NCBI RefSeq assembly: GCF_014218295.1
Contig: NZ_AP023287.1
Span: 3,286,001 to 3,350,000 of the forward strand
Length of the DNA stretch: 64,000 bases
Source: Mycolicibacterium litorale
GTDB lineage: Bacteria > Actinomycetota > Actinomycetes > Mycobacteriales > Mycobacteriaceae
Direction: 5' to 3'
In this document: in pieces, positions 52,481 to 62,547 of the stretch
Layout: the number at the start of each line of letters is the position of its first letter
Position numbering within the stretch: the stretch's first letter is position 1
The notes under the pieces: model-generated
Told to the model about the DNA's origin: nothing
Seen by the model: only the letters and a program-made list of their open reading frames with translations
Databases searched by the model: none
Position numbers and translations under genes: made by a program

Positions 52481-53575
52481 CTAGCGGGTTTTCGCCGCGA
52501 CGAACGGCGGTTTGACGACCTCGCACTCGATGCGCCGGCCGCGCACGTCGACCTCCACTCGGCTGCCGTCGGCGACGTCCGCGGCCGTGTCGATCAACGC
52601 GAGCGCGATGCCGACTTTGAGGCTCGGCGAGAAGGTCCCCGACGTGGTCAACCCGACCACGGTGTCACCGTCGAACACCGTCAGATCCGGTCGCAGCACG
52701 CCGCGTCCGACCGCGCGCAGCCCGCGCAGCAGACGCTTGGGGCCGGCCTCCTTCTCTGCCAGCAGCGCCTCGCGTCCCCAGAAGGCGTCCTTGCGCCATC
52801 CGACCGCCCACCCGCACCGGGCCTGCAGCGGCGAGATCTCCGGCGACAGTTCGTGGCCGTGCAGCGGGTAGCCCATCTCGGTGCGCAGCGTGTCCCGCGC
52901 CCCCAGGCCGGCCAGCTCACCGCCGGCGTCGCGCACCGCGGCCACCAGCGCGTCGAACACCGCGGGGGCGTCGTCCCAGGCAGGCAGCAGCTCGTAGCCC
53001 TGCTCCCCCGTGTAGCCGGTCCGGCACACCCGCACACCGACGCCGCCGAGGTCGGCGTCGGCGTAACCCATGTAGTCCATGTCGGCGGGCAGGCCCAGCG
53101 CGCCGAGCACGTCGGCCGACTTCGGTCCCTGAACCGCCAGCACGGCGTACGACCGGTGCTCGTCGGTGACGCTCACCCCGTCGGGGGCGCGTTCGGCGAG
53201 CGCGGCGACCACCGCCGCCGTGTTCGCGGCGTTGGGCACCAGGAAGATCTCGTCGTCGGCGACGTAGTAGGCGATCAGATCGTCGATGACTCCGCCGGAG
53301 TCGTTGCAGCACAACGTGTACTGCGCCTTGCCCGGTCCGATGCGGTTGAGGTCGTTGGTGAGCGCGGAGTTGACGTAGGCGGCCGCGCCCGGCCCCCGCA
53401 CCAGCGCCTTGCCGAGGTGGCTGACGTCGAACAACCCGACCGTGGTGCGGGTCGCGGTGTGCTCGCTGACCGTGCCCGCATACGACACCGGCATCAGCCA
53501 GCCGCCGAACTCGGCGAAGGACGCGCCGTGTTCGCGGTGCCGGTCTTCGAGGGGGCCGTGGAGAGGTTCGCTCAC
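52481..53575 (-). CDS. gcvT: Glycine cleavage system T protein (aminomethyltransferase) GcvT
   Basis: 364 residues; takes the aminomethyl group from the H protein and releases ammonia while forming methylene-tetrahydrofolate. [29 protein letters not shown] and [17 protein letters not shown] are family stretches. Two GTG starts are possible: 53584 ([10 protein letters not shown]) and 53575 (MSEPLHG). I prefer 53575 because TAAGGT is exactly 7 bases before it, but the longer form resembles the annotated M. tuberculosis start. Divergent from the aminopeptidase gene. Confidence 0.93.
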   Translation of the reverse strand: MSEPLHGPLEDRHREHGASFAEFGGWLMPVSYAGTVSEHTATRTTVGLFDVSHLGKALVRGPGAAAYVNSALTNDLNRIGPGKAQYTLCCNDSGGVIDDLIAYYVADDEIFLVPNAANTAAVVAALAERAPDGVSVTDEHRSYAVLAVQGPKSADVLGALGLPADMDYMGYADADLGGVGVRVCRTGYTGEQGYELLPAWDDAPAVFDALVAAVRDAGGELAGLGARDTLRTEMGYPLHGHELSPEISPLQARCGWAVGWRKDAFWGREALLAEKEAGPKRLLRGLRAVGRGVLRPDLTVFDGDTVVGLTTSGTFSPSLKVGIALALIDTAADVADGSRVEVDVRGRRIECEVVKPPFVAAKTR

Positions 53576-53582
53576 GCCTGAC

Positions 53583-53592
53583 ACCTTAGGGT
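53583..53592. promoter_or_regulatory. Bidirectional -10 shared by gcvT and the aminopeptidase gene
   Basis: The decamer ACCTTAGGGT contains TAAGGT on the minus strand (53588-53583, 7 bases before GTG 53575) and TAGGGT on the plus strand (53587-53592, 8 bases before GTG 53601). The two hexamers overlap by two bases. Confidence 0.6.
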
Positions 53593-53600
53593 GGATTCCC

Positions 53601-55115
53601 GTGAGCTCCGATCCCGGCTACCAGGCCCCAGTCGTCACCGTCAGTTCCTCCATACCGCGCCGCGGTGTGGGCGAGACCGTGCTGGTCGTGCCCGTCGTCA
53701 CGCGCGACGATGCCGCGGCGGTGCTCGCCTCGGCACCGTTCCTCGCCGATGACGCGATCACCGAGATCGAGACCGGGCTGGCAGCGCTCGGCGCGACCGG
53801 CGGTGAAGGCCAGATCCACCGCCTGGTGGTGGCCTCGCTGCCGGTGGCCAGCGTGCTGACCATCGGCCTGGGCAAGGACCGCGACGAGTGGCCCGCCGAC
53901 ACCGTGCGCCGGATGGCCGGCAACGCGGCCCGGTCGCTCGACAAGGTGGGCGCGGTGCTCACCACGCTGTCGGCACTCGACCTCGAGGCGGCGATCGAGG
54001 GGCTCATCCTCGGTTCCTACCGCTTCACCGAGTTCCGCAGCGCCAAGACGGCCCCGAAGGACGGCGGGCTGCGCGCAATCACCGCGCTGTCGCAGGAGTC
54101 CAAGAGCCGCGCCCGCGACGCCGCGCGGCGCGCCACCGACATCGCGACGGCCGTCGCGACCGCCCGGGATTTCGTGAACACCCCGCCCAGCCACCTCTAC
54201 CCCGACGAATTCGCCCGCCGCGCAAAGGCATTGGGTGAAGCGGCCGGGCTGAGCGTCGAGATCCTCGACGACAAGGCGCTGGCGAAGAACGGGTACGGCG
54301 GCATCGTCGGCGTCGGTAAGGGGTCGTCACGGCCGCCGCGGCTGGTTCGCCTGACCCACAAGGGCGCCAAGCGGAAAGGCAAGACGGTCGCGCTCGTCGG
54401 CAAGGGCATCACGTTCGACACCGGCGGCATCTCCATCAAGCCGGCCGCCAACATGCACCACATGACCTCCGACATGGGCGGTGCCGCCGCGGTCATCGCC
54501 ACCGTCGTGCTGGCCGCCAAACAGAACTTGCCGCTCGACGTGATCGCCACCGTGCCGATGGCCGAGAACATGCCGTCGGCGACTGCGCAGCGGCCCGGCG
54601 ACGTGCTCACCCAGTACGGCGGCACCACTGTCGAGGTGCTCAACACCGACGCCGAGGGCCGGTTGATCCTGGCCGACGCGATCGTGCGGGCGTGCGAGGA
54701 CAACCCCGACTATCTGATCGAGACGTCGACGCTGACCGGCGCGCAGACCGTCGCGCTCGGTGCGCGCACCCCGGGTGTGATGGGCAGCGACGCGTTCCGT
54801 GACCGGGTGGCGGCGCTGTCGCAGCAGGTCGGCGAGAACGCGTGGGCGATGCCGCTGCCCGAGGAACTCAAGGACGACCTCAAGTCGACGGTGGCCGATC
54901 TGGCGAATGTCAGCGGCTCGCGGTACGCGGGCATGCTGGTCGCGGGCACCTATCTGCGCGAGTTCGTCGCCGACGGCGTCGAGTGGGCGCACATCGACGT
55001 GGCGGCCCCGGCGTACAACTCCGGCGGTCCGTGGGGTTACACGCCCAAGGGCGGCACCGGGGTGCCGACGCGGACGATGTTCGCGGTCCTCGAGGACATC
55101 TCGAGGGCAGGCTAG
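53601..55115 (+). CDS. pepA: Leucyl aminopeptidase (M17 family)
   Basis: 504 residues (Rv2213-like, also called pepB). Cytosolic di-metal exopeptidase. Metal and catalytic motifs [20 protein letters not shown] and the signature [12 protein letters not shown] are intact. GTG 53601 follows the shared -10; the frame opens much further upstream in gcvT without meaning. It ends with a 4-bp tail-to-tail overlap with ephD. Confidence 0.95.
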   Translation: MSSDPGYQAPVVTVSSSIPRRGVGETVLVVPVVTRDDAAAVLASAPFLADDAITEIETGLAALGATGGEGQIHRLVVASLPVASVLTIGLGKDRDEWPADTVRRMAGNAARSLDKVGAVLTTLSALDLEAAIEGLILGSYRFTEFRSAKTAPKDGGLRAITALSQESKSRARDAARRATDIATAVATARDFVNTPPSHLYPDEFARRAKALGEAAGLSVEILDDKALAKNGYGGIVGVGKGSSRPPRLVRLTHKGAKRKGKTVALVGKGITFDTGGISIKPAANMHHMTSDMGGAAAVIATVVLAAKQNLPLDVIATVPMAENMPSATAQRPGDVLTQYGGTTVEVLNTDAEGRLILADAIVRACEDNPDYLIETSTLTGAQTVALGARTPGVMGSDAFRDRVAALSQQVGENAWAMPLPEELKDDLKSTVADLANVSGSRYAGMLVAGTYLREFVADGVEWAHIDVAAPAYNSGGPWGYTPKGGTGVPTRTMFAVLEDISRAG

Positions 55116-56878
55116 AGCACCCGGCCGCGGGCGGTGCTGCGCAGCGCCTGCGGCAGCACCCGGGAGACGCCGTAGACGAAGTGCGCCTCGGGGGCGACGG
55201 GCCGGATGGCCCTGCCCTTCTTCACCGACGACACGATCGCCTTGGCCACCTTGTCGGGGCCGTAGCGGCGCACCGCGAACATCTTCTCCAACTGGGCGCG
55301 GCGCCCCGCCACGTCCTGCGAGCGGCCCTCGGGGGCGTGGATGCGGGTGTTGCGCACGATCGGCGTGTCGATGACGCCGGGGCAGATCGTCGTCAACCCG
55401 ACGCCCGCCTCGTCCAGTTCGGCGCGCAGACAGTCGGAGAACATGTACACCGCGGCCTTGGACGTGCAGTAGGCGTTCAGCGACTGCAGCGGCGCGTACG
55501 ACGCCATCGACGCGACGTTGACGATGTGGCCGCCGGTGCCACGTTCGACGAGCCGGCGCGCGAAGGCCCGGCAGCCGTTGACCACCCCGCCGAGGTTCAC
55601 CTCCAGCACCCGGTCCCACTGGTCACGCGGGGTGTCGAGGAAGCGGCCGGCCTGGCCGACACCGGCGTTGTTGACGACGATGTCGGGCACCCCGTGCGCG
55701 GCGCAGACCTCGTCGGCGAACCGGTCGACGGCGTCCGCGTCGGAGACGTCGAGGACGTAGGCGTGGGCCACGCCGCCGCGCGCCTCGATCGCGTTCGCGG
55801 TCTCCTTCGCGGCGGCCTCGTCGATGTCACTGACCACCAGCTCGGCGCCTTCGCGCGCGAAGGCCAGCGCGGTCTCGCGGCCGATGCCGCTGCCCGCGCC
55901 GGTCACCGATACCAACATGTCCGAGAAGTGTTCGCGCGGCCCGCCGACCCGGGCCCGGCGCAGCTCGCGGGTGGCCGGCCGGCCGTCGATGTGATCGACG
56001 AGTTCGGCGACGGCGCGGGCGATCACGTGCGCGTGCGACATCGGCGACCAGTGGCCGGCACGCAGTTCGCGGCGCCACAGCGTCGGCACCCACTGGGCGA
56101 TCTCGTCGTACACGTAGGGCCGGATGAACGCGTCGCCGGTGTTGACGATCAGCTGCACCGGGACGTCGATCGTGGCCGCGGTGCGCCGGGACAGGATCGA
56201 CGGGAAGTAGTTGGCGCGGTACACCTTCACGCTGCGGGCGGCGTCGGCCCGGTAGGTGTCGGAGTGCAGCAGCCGGTCGGCCGGGATGCCCTCGCCGAAC
56301 CGCTGGTACTGCCGCAGGCCCTCGGCGATGAACGCGCGCACCGAGAGCGGCGCGATCACCGGGATGGACAGGAAGATCATGTAGCTCAACCGCGCGAACT
56401 GGTTCAGCGCGCGGCCGAGGCGCCGGAGCCGGTAGGGCCGCTTCAGCCCGTCCAGGACGTACCGGTAGACGTGGTCGACGCTCGGCCCCGACAACGAGGT
56501 GAACGACGCGACGCGGTCGGCGGCCTCAGGCCGCGACAGGTACTCCCACATGCCCGACGACCCCCAGTCGTGGGCCACCACGTGCACCGGCTTGCCCGGT
56601 GCGACGGCGTCGGCGACCGCGGCGAAGTCGTCGGCGTAGCGGGCGGTGGTGTAGGCGGATGCGCGTTTCGGCGCGGACGTCGGGCTGACCCCGCGGTTGT
56701 CGTAGCGCACCAGGTGGAACCGGTCGGCGAGTTCGGCGACGACGCTGTCCCACACCACGTGGGAATCGGGCCAGCCGTGTACGAGGATCAGCGTGGGACC
56801 GTCGGGGTTGCCCTCTTCGTAGACCGCGACGCGTGCGCCGTCGGCGCTGTCGACGAAACGGGGGGCGGGTCGGGTCAT
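55112..56878 (-). CDS. ephD: EphD: alpha/beta hydrolase (epoxide hydrolase-like) fused to a short-chain dehydrogenase
   Basis: 588 residues in two domains. N-terminal alpha/beta hydrolase (about 1-300): oxyanion region LVHGWPDSH and nucleophile Asp in [15 protein letters not shown]-terminal SDR (about 320-588): cofactor motif [21 protein letters not shown], Ser in [12 protein letters not shown] and YCTSK. In M. tuberculosis EphD has been linked to mycolic acid composition. ATG 56878 is taken over an upstream ATG 22 codons away. Confidence 0.92.
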   Translation of the reverse strand: MTRPAPRFVDSADGARVAVYEEGNPDGPTLILVHGWPDSHVVWDSVVAELADRFHLVRYDNRGVSPTSAPKRASAYTTARYADDFAAVADAVAPGKPVHVVAHDWGSSGMWEYLSRPEAADRVASFTSLSGPSVDHVYRYVLDGLKRPYRLRRLGRALNQFARLSYMIFLSIPVIAPLSVRAFIAEGLRQYQRFGEGIPADRLLHSDTYRADAARSVKVYRANYFPSILSRRTAATIDVPVQLIVNTGDAFIRPYVYDEIAQWVPTLWRRELRAGHWSPMSHAHVIARAVAELVDHIDGRPATRELRRARVGGPREHFSDMLVSVTGAGSGIGRETALAFAREGAELVVSDIDEAAAKETANAIEARGGVAHAYVLDVSDADAVDRFADEVCAAHGVPDIVVNNAGVGQAGRFLDTPRDQWDRVLEVNLGGVVNGCRAFARRLVERGTGGHIVNVASMASYAPLQSLNAYCTSKAAVYMFSDCLRAELDEAGVGLTTICPGVIDTPIVRNTRIHAPEGRSQDVAGRRAQLEKMFAVRRYGPDKVAKAIVSSVKKGRAIRPVAPEAHFVYGVSRVLPQALRSTARGRVL

Positions 56879-56885
56879 GGCGGTG

Positions 56886-57236
56886 TCACCCTTCGAGTTC
56901 GCGGCGTGCGGCGCGTTTGCGTTCGATGCGGCGCCGGGCGTCATAGTCGCGCATGCGCTGCGGATAGCCCACCTTCTGCACGTCGTAGACCGGGATCTTG
57001 AGCCGATCGGACAGCCGGCGGGCGCCGGCGTCTCCTCCGGCGCGTCGGCGCGTCCACTCGCCGTCGGCGGCGACGAGCACCACCGTCACGTCGGTGACGG
57101 TGGTCTTCGGCTCGATGTACGCCTCGACGCCGCGGTGTTCGGCGACCCATTGCCTCAGATAGCGCAAGTCGGCCGCGGGGTCGCGGCCGTCGGCGCGCGC
57201 GGAGCGTCGACCCCGCAACCTGTCGAACAGTCCCAC
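56886..57236 (-). CDS. Small conserved basic protein of unknown function
   Basis: 116 residues from GTG 57236, preceded by GAGGGAGACG. It reads MGLFDRLRGRRSARADGRDP, then a compact alpha/beta part (VEAYIEPKTTVTDVTVVLVA, RLSDRLKIPVYDVQKVGYPQ) and a basic coiled tail (RRIERKRAARRELEG). I do not recognise a family. It ends 7 bases before the ephD start, so the two are probably co-transcribed. It is divergent from dlaT (148-bp gap, in which I see only the dlaT ribosome site). Confidence 0.8.
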   Translation of the reverse strand: MGLFDRLRGRRSARADGRDPAADLRYLRQWVAEHRGVEAYIEPKTTVTDVTVVLVAADGEWTRRRAGGDAGARRLSDRLKIPVYDVQKVGYPQRMRDYDARRRIERKRAARRELEG

Positions 57237-57384
57237 CGTCTCCCTCGGCTCTCGTCAGACCCCATTCGATAGTGCCAGAGCGGCGGTTGCCGAGTCTCTC
57301 GACGAATGTGAGGGGCGGACATGGAAGGATGGGTTGTGACGTTCGCCCACCCCTGCGACTGATCGTTCGAAGGAGCCAACACAC

Positions 57385-59175
57385 ATGGCCGTCTCTGTTC
57401 AGATGCCCGCTCTCGGTGAGAGCGTCACCGAAGGCACCGTCACCCGGTGGCTCAAGCAAGAGGGTGACACGGTCGAACAGGACGAGCCGCTGCTCGAGGT
57501 GTCGACGGACAAGGTCGACACCGAGATCCCCTCGCCCGCCTCGGGGGTGTTGCAGAAGATCGTCGCGCAGGAGGACGACACCGTCGAGGTCGGCGGCGAG
57601 CTCGCCGTGATCGGTGACGCCGGTGAGGATTCGGGCGCGTCCGGCGATTCGTCCGACGAAGAGGAGAAGCCCGCCGAGGAACCGTCCGCGCAGCCCGAGC
57701 CGGCCGCGGAGGACACCGAGAGCGAGCCGGAACCCGAACCGGAGCCCGAGCCCAAGAAGGAGTCGAAGCCGAAGTCCTCGGGTTCGGCGACGCCGGTCAA
57801 GATGCCCGAACTCGGCGAGTCCGTCACCGAGGGCACGGTCACCCGCTGGCTGAAGAAGGTCGGCGACAGCGTCGAGGTCGATGAGCCGCTGCTCGAGGTG
57901 TCCACCGACAAGGTCGACACCGAGATCCCCTCGCCGGTGGCGGGCACGCTGCTCGAGATCATCGCTGAAGAGGACGACACGGTGGAGGTCGGTGGCGAGC
58001 TGGCGCGGATCGGCGACGCCGACCAGTCCGAAGCCGAGCCGGAACCCGAACCCGAGCCTGAGCCGGAACCCGAGCCCGAACCCGAACCCAAGAAGCAAGC
58101 GAAGGCCGAGCCCAAGGAAGAGGCCAAGCCGGAGCCGAAGCCCGAGCCCAAGCAAGAGGCCGAGGAAGAGCCGAAGCAGGAGGCCAAACCGGAGCCGGAG
58201 CCGTCGGACGGCAGCGGTCCGTACGTCACGCCGCTGGTGCGCAAACTGGCCGCCGAACACGACGTCGACCTGAGTTCGGTCAAGGGCACCGGCGTCGGCG
58301 GCCGCATCCGCAAGCAGGACGTGCTCGCGGCGGCGGAGGCGAAGAAGGCGCCGGCGTCGAAGACCGAGGACGCCGCCGAGGCACCCGGTAAGGCACCCGC
58401 CGCGGCGATGGCCTCCGCGAACGCCAACGCCGCCGACGCCCCGCTGGCACACCTGCGCGGCACCACGCAGAAGGCCACCCGCATCCGTCAGCTGACGGCG
58501 AAGAAGACGCGCGAATCCCTGCAGGCGACAGCGCAGTTGACCCAGACCCACGAGGTCGACATGACCAAGATCGTGGCGCTGCGGGCCCGGGCGAAGGCGG
58601 GGTTCGCCGAACGCGAGGGTGTGAACCTGACCTACCTGCCGTTCATCGCCAGGGCGGTCATCGACGCGCTGAAGATGCACCCGAACGTCAACGCCAGCTA
58701 CAACGAGGACACCAAGGAGATCACCTACTACGACGCCGAGCACCTCGGCTTCGCGGTCGACACCGAGCAGGGTCTGCTGTCGCCGGTGATCAAGAACGCC
58801 GGCGACCTGTCGCTGGGCGGGCTGGCCCGGGCGATCTCCGACATCGCGGCGCGCGCCCGTTCCGGTGACCTCAAACCCGACGAACTGTCCGGCGGCACGT
58901 TCACGATCACCAACATCGGCAGCCAGGGCGCGCTGTTCGACACGCCGATCCTGGTCCCGCCGCAGGCGGCGATGCTGGGCACCGGCGCGATCGTCAAGCG
59001 GCCGCGGGTGATCGTCGACGAGTTCGGTAACGAGTCGATCGGTGTGCGGTCGGTGTGCTACCTGCCGCTGACCTACGACCACCGGCTCATCGACGGTGCG
59101 GACGCGGGTCGCTTCCTGACCACCATCAAGCGGCGGCTGGAAGAGGGTGCGTTCGAGGCCGATCTGGGGCTCTAG
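57385..59175 (+). CDS. dlaT: Dihydrolipoamide acyltransferase E2 (DlaT/SucB)
   Basis: 596 residues. Two lipoyl domains with lipoylated lysines Lys43 and Lys176 (both in [14 protein letters not shown]), a peripheral subunit-binding domain from about residue 280 ([17 protein letters not shown] ... [12 protein letters not shown]), and a C-terminal acyltransferase core with catalytic His566 and Asp570 in [14 protein letters not shown]. In M. tuberculosis DlaT serves pyruvate dehydrogenase and peroxynitrite reductase. The linkers are long Glu-Pro repeats, not the more usual Ala-Pro. ATG 57385 follows AAGGAG. LipB and LipA, which supply its cofactor, lie just downstream. Confidence 0.95.
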   Translation: MAVSVQMPALGESVTEGTVTRWLKQEGDTVEQDEPLLEVSTDKVDTEIPSPASGVLQKIVAQEDDTVEVGGELAVIGDAGEDSGASGDSSDEEEKPAEEPSAQPEPAAEDTESEPEPEPEPEPKKESKPKSSGSATPVKMPELGESVTEGTVTRWLKKVGDSVEVDEPLLEVSTDKVDTEIPSPVAGTLLEIIAEEDDTVEVGGELARIGDADQSEAEPEPEPEPEPEPEPEPEPKKQAKAEPKEEAKPEPKPEPKQEAEEEPKQEAKPEPEPSDGSGPYVTPLVRKLAAEHDVDLSSVKGTGVGGRIRKQDVLAAAEAKKAPASKTEDAAEAPGKAPAAAMASANANAADAPLAHLRGTTQKATRIRQLTAKKTRESLQATAQLTQTHEVDMTKIVALRARAKAGFAEREGVNLTYLPFIARAVIDALKMHPNVNASYNEDTKEITYYDAEHLGFAVDTEQGLLSPVIKNAGDLSLGGLARAISDIAARARSGDLKPDELSGGTFTITNIGSQGALFDTPILVPPQAAMLGTGAIVKRPRVIVDEFGNESIGVRSVCYLPLTYDHRLIDGADAGRFLTTIKRRLEEGAFEADLGL

Positions 59176-59180
59176 CCGCA

Positions 59181-60089
59181 GTGTCTGATGCTGTCATCGC
59201 GATAGCGGGCTCCTCCGGGCTCATCGGTTCAGCGCTGATCTCCGCGCTGCGCTCGAACGACCGCCGGGTGCTGCGGATCGTGCGCCGGGCGCCGTCGAAC
59301 GCCGACGAGCTCTACTGGAACCCCGACACCGGTGAGTTCGACGCCGGGGCGCTGCGCGGGGTGGACGCCGTGGTGAACCTGTGCGGCGTCAACGTCGGCC
59401 AGCGGCGCTGGTCGGGGGCGTTCAAGCAGAGCCTGCGCGACAGCCGTATCGCGCCGACGGAGGTGCTGGCCAACGCGGTCGCCGACGCCGGGGTGCCGGT
59501 CCTGGTCAACGCCAGCGCCGTCGGCTACTACGGCGACACCCGCGGCCGGGTCACCGATGAGACCGGACCCGCCGGTGAGGGCTTCCTCGCCCAGATGTGC
59601 GTCGACTGGGAGGCCGCGACGGCCGCCGCGGCCGACGGCGGCGCGCGGGTGGTGCTGCTGCGCACCGGGCTGGTCCTGTCCCCCGCCGGCGGGCTGCTGG
59701 CCCGGATCAGACCGCTGTTCAGCCTGGGCCTCGGCGCCCGGCTGGGCAACGGCAGGCAGTACATGCCGTGGATCAGCCTGGAGGACCAGGTGCGCGCGGT
59801 GCTGTTCGCGATCGGGCGCGACGATTTGTCGGGACCGCTGAACGTGACCGGCCCGGCGCCTGTCACCAACGCGGAGTTCACCGCAGCGCTGGGCCGCGCC
59901 CTCAACCGGCCCACCGCGCTGATGGTGCCCGGCTTCGCCCTGCGCACCCTGCTGGGCGAATTCGCCGACGAGGGTCTGCTCGGCGGCCAGCGCGCGATCC
60001 CCGCCGCGCTGGAGCGGGCCGGTTTCGCGTTCCACCACGACACCGTCGGTGAGGCGCTCGCCTACGCCACCGGCCCGCGCGACGCCTGA
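59181..60089 (+). CDS. TIGR01777-type NAD(P)-binding protein (epimerase-like, Rv2216-like)
   Basis: 302 residues. An extended SDR with [20 protein letters not shown] as the nucleotide-binding loop, NLCGVNVG and [13 protein letters not shown], and a C-terminal DUF1731-type segment ([20 protein letters not shown]). Substrate unknown; often called a sugar epimerase without proof. GTG 59181 is five bases after the dlaT stop, so it is probably co-transcribed with dlaT. Confidence 0.87.
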   Translation: MSDAVIAIAGSSGLIGSALISALRSNDRRVLRIVRRAPSNADELYWNPDTGEFDAGALRGVDAVVNLCGVNVGQRRWSGAFKQSLRDSRIAPTEVLANAVADAGVPVLVNASAVGYYGDTRGRVTDETGPAGEGFLAQMCVDWEAATAAAADGGARVVLLRTGLVLSPAGGLLARIRPLFSLGLGARLGNGRQYMPWISLEDQVRAVLFAIGRDDLSGPLNVTGPAPVTNAEFTAALGRALNRPTALMVPGFALRTLLGEFADEGLLGGQRAIPAALERAGFAFHHDTVGEALAYATGPRDA

Positions 60090-60092
60090 CGG

Positions 60093-60098
60093 TAGCGT
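60093..60098 (+). promoter_or_regulatory. lipB -10 element, leaderless
   Basis: TAGCGT, six bases before ATG 60105, so lipB-lipA may have its own promoter inside the dlaT operon. Confidence 0.5.
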
Positions 60099-60104
60099 TG
60101 AGCC

Positions 60105-60803
60105 ATGGCGATTTCCATCAGGTCGTCGACCGGTCCCGTCGACGTTCAGCGATTGGGCACCGTCGACTACCTCGACGCCTGGGACCGGCAGCGCCGGCTC
60201 GTCGACGCCCGGGTGGCCGGCGGTCCCGACACGCTGCTGCTGCTGCAGCATCCGTCGGTGTACACGGCCGGTAAACGCACCGAGGCCCACGAGCGCCCCG
60301 TGGACGGGACGCCGGTCGTGGACACCGACCGCGGCGGCAAGATCACCTGGCACGGCCCCGGCCAGCTCGTCGGCTATCCGATCGTGGGGCTCGCCGAACC
60401 GCTCGACGTGGTGAATTTCGTCCGCCGCATCGAGGAGGCGCTGATCGCGGTATGCACCGGGCTCGGACTGGGCGCCGGCCGGGTGGACGGCCGCTCCGGG
60501 GTGTGGCTGCCCGCCGACGGGCTCCGTCCGGCCCGCAAGATCGGCGCGATCGGCATCCGGGTGTCACGCGGTACGACGCTGCACGGCTTCGCACTCAACT
60601 GCGACTGCGACCTGTCGGCGTTCTCGGCGATCGTGCCGTGCGGGATCGCCGACGCGGGGGTCACGTCCCTGAGCGCTGAGCTGGGCCGTCGCGTCACCGT
60701 GGCCGAGGTCACCGACGCCGTGGCCGAGCGGGTGTGCGACGCCCTCGACGGGCGCCTCCCGGTCGCTGCGAACGCGGCCGCGGGCGTAGCATCGACACAG
60801 TGA
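60105..60803 (+). CDS. lipB: Octanoyl-[acyl-carrier-protein]:protein transferase LipB
   Basis: 232 residues. Transfers octanoate from ACP to lipoyl domains. Catalytic Cys is in [17 protein letters not shown] and the paired Lys in [19 protein letters not shown]; the [17 protein letters not shown] motif is intact. The stop overlaps the lipA start in GTGA. Confidence 0.95.
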   Translation: MAISIRSSTGPVDVQRLGTVDYLDAWDRQRRLVDARVAGGPDTLLLLQHPSVYTAGKRTEAHERPVDGTPVVDTDRGGKITWHGPGQLVGYPIVGLAEPLDVVNFVRRIEEALIAVCTGLGLGAGRVDGRSGVWLPADGLRPARKIGAIGIRVSRGTTLHGFALNCDCDLSAFSAIVPCGIADAGVTSLSAELGRRVTVAEVTDAVAERVCDALDGRLPVAANAAAGVASTQ

Positions 60804-61744
60804 CAGTCACGCCTGAGGGTCGCAAGCTGCTGCGCCTGGAGGTCCGCAACGCCCAGACGCCGATCGAGCGCAAACCGCCGTGGATCAAGACCCGCGCGAA
60901 GATGGGTCCGGAGTACAAAGAGCTCAAGGCGCTGGTCAAGCGCGAGGGCCTGCACACGGTGTGTGAAGAAGCCGGGTGCCCCAACATCTTCGAGTGCTGG
61001 GAGGACCGCGAGGCGACGTTCCTGATCGGCGGCGAACAGTGCACGCGGCGCTGCGACTTCTGCCAGATCGACACCGGTAAGCCGGCCGACCTCGACCGCG
61101 ACGAACCGCGCCGGGTCGCCGAGAGCGTCCAGGCCATGGGCCTGCGGTACTCGACGGTCACCGGCGTCGCCCGCGACGATCTGCCCGACGGTGGCGCGTG
61201 GCTGTACGCCGAGACGGTGCGTGAGATCAAGCGGCTCAACCCCAACACCGGCGTGGAACTGTTGATCCCCGACTTCAACGGCGACCCCGCGCTGCTCGCC
61301 CAGGTCTTCGAATCGCGTCCGGAAGTGTTGGCGCACAACGTCGAAACCGTGCCGCGCATCTTCAAGCGGATCCGCCCGGCGTTCCGGTACGAGCGCAGCC
61401 TCGGCGTGCTGACCGCCGCGCGCGACGACGGCCTGGTCACCAAGAGCAACCTGATCCTCGGCATGGGCGAGACCCCCGACGAGGTGCGCGTCGCGCTGGC
61501 CGACCTGCACGAGGCGGGCTGCGACATCGTCACCATCACGCAGTATCTGCGGCCGTCGCCGCGCCACCATCCGGTGGAGCGCTGGGTGAAGCCCGAGGAG
61601 TTCGTCGAATTCGCCCAGTACGCCGAGGACCTCGGATTCGCCGGGGTGCTGTCCGGTCCGCTGGTGCGCTCGTCGTACCGCGCCGGACGGCTGTACGCGC
61701 AGGCCGCACGGCTGAAACCGGCCGCCGCCCCACCCGTATCCTGA
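60800..61744 (+). CDS. lipA: Lipoyl synthase LipA (radical SAM)
   Basis: 314 residues. Inserts two sulfurs into octanoyl-E2 domains. It has both clusters: the auxiliary cluster cysteines in [12 protein letters not shown] and the radical SAM motif CTRRCDFC. The C-terminal Ser for the auxiliary cluster is in [12 protein letters not shown] 60800 overlaps lipB. Confidence 0.96.
   Translation: MTVTPEGRKLLRLEVRNAQTPIERKPPWIKTRAKMGPEYKELKALVKREGLHTVCEEAGCPNIFECWEDREATFLIGGEQCTRRCDFCQIDTGKPADLDRDEPRRVAESVQAMGLRYSTVTGVARDDLPDGGAWLYAETVREIKRLNPNTGVELLIPDFNGDPALLAQVFESRPEVLAHNVETVPRIFKRIRPAFRYERSLGVLTAARDDGLVTKSNLILGMGETPDEVRVALADLHEAGCDIVTITQYLRPSPRHHPVERWVKPEEFVEFAQYAEDLGFAGVLSGPLVRSSYRAGRLYAQAARLKPAAAPPVS
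61737..61742 (+). promoter_or_regulatory. -10 element of the DUF4191 gene, leaderless
   Basis: TATCCT, seven bases before ATG 61750, inside the end of lipA. Confidence 0.5.
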
Positions 61745-61749
61745 GAGCC

Positions 61750-62499
61750 ATGGCGAAGACCCGCAAACCCGCTGACAAGGCCGCCAAGGCCGAGGCGAAG
61801 GCCGCCCGCAAGGCCGCCTCGAAGCAGCGTCGCAGTCAGCTGTGGCAGGCGTTCCAGATCCAGCGCAAAGAGGACAAGCGGCTGCTGCCGTACATGATCG
61901 GCGCATTCATCGTCATCGTGGCGGTGTCGGTGACGATCGGTGTCCTCGCGGGCGGGTTCGCGATGTACACGCTGATCCCGCTCGGCGTGGTGCTCGGCGT
62001 GCTGGTCGCGTTCATCATCTTCGGCAGGCGGGCCCAGAAGTCGGTGTACCGCAAGGCCGAGGGCCAGACCGGCGCGGCCGCGTGGGCACTGGACAACCTG
62101 CGCGGACGGTGGCGTGTCACGCCGGGTGTCGCCGCGACCGGCCACTTCGACGCCGTCCACCGGGTGATCGGCCGTCCCGGCGTCATCTTCGTCGGCGAGG
62201 GCAACCCGGGCCGCGTCAAGCCGCTGCTCGCCCAGGAGAAGAAGCGCACCGCCCGCCTGATCGGCGACACCCCGATCTACGACGTCATCGTCGGCAACGG
62301 CGAGGGTGAGGTGCCGCTGTCCAAGCTCGAGCGCCACCTCAACAAGCTGCCGGCCAACATCACCGTCAAGCAGATGGACGCCCTGGAATCGCGGCTCGCC
62401 GCGCTGGGCACCAAGATCGGCCCCGCGGCGATGCCGAAGGGACCGATGCCCGCTCAGGCCAAGATGCGCGGCGTCCAGCGCACCGTGCGCAGGCGGTAG
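61750..62499 (+). CDS. DUF4191 membrane protein (Rv2219-like)
   Basis: 249 residues. A Lys/Ala-rich N-terminus (about 1-30), a conserved QLWQAFQIQRKEDKRLLPYM, two transmembrane helices (about 50-95), and a cytoplasmic domain of about 150 residues (SVYRKAEGQTGAAAWALDN, VIFVGEGNPGRVKPLLAQEK) ending in a Met/Pro/Arg tail. Function unknown. It has its own leaderless promoter. Confidence 0.88.
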   Translation: MAKTRKPADKAAKAEAKAARKAASKQRRSQLWQAFQIQRKEDKRLLPYMIGAFIVIVAVSVTIGVLAGGFAMYTLIPLGVVLGVLVAFIIFGRRAQKSVYRKAEGQTGAAAWALDNLRGRWRVTPGVAATGHFDAVHRVIGRPGVIFVGEGNPGRVKPLLAQEKKRTARLIGDTPIYDVIVGNGEGEVPLSKLERHLNKLPANITVKQMDALESRLAALGTKIGPAAMPKGPMPAQAKMRGVQRTVRRR

Positions 62500-62534
62500 C
62501 GGCGCGCCGCGGTCGGATCCGCGCCGCCACCGGC

Positions 62535-62540
62535 CATACT
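62535..62540 (+). promoter_or_regulatory. -10 element of the amidohydrolase gene, leaderless
   Basis: CATACT, seven bases before ATG 62548. Confidence 0.45.
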
Positions 62541-62547
62541 TCCGCGG

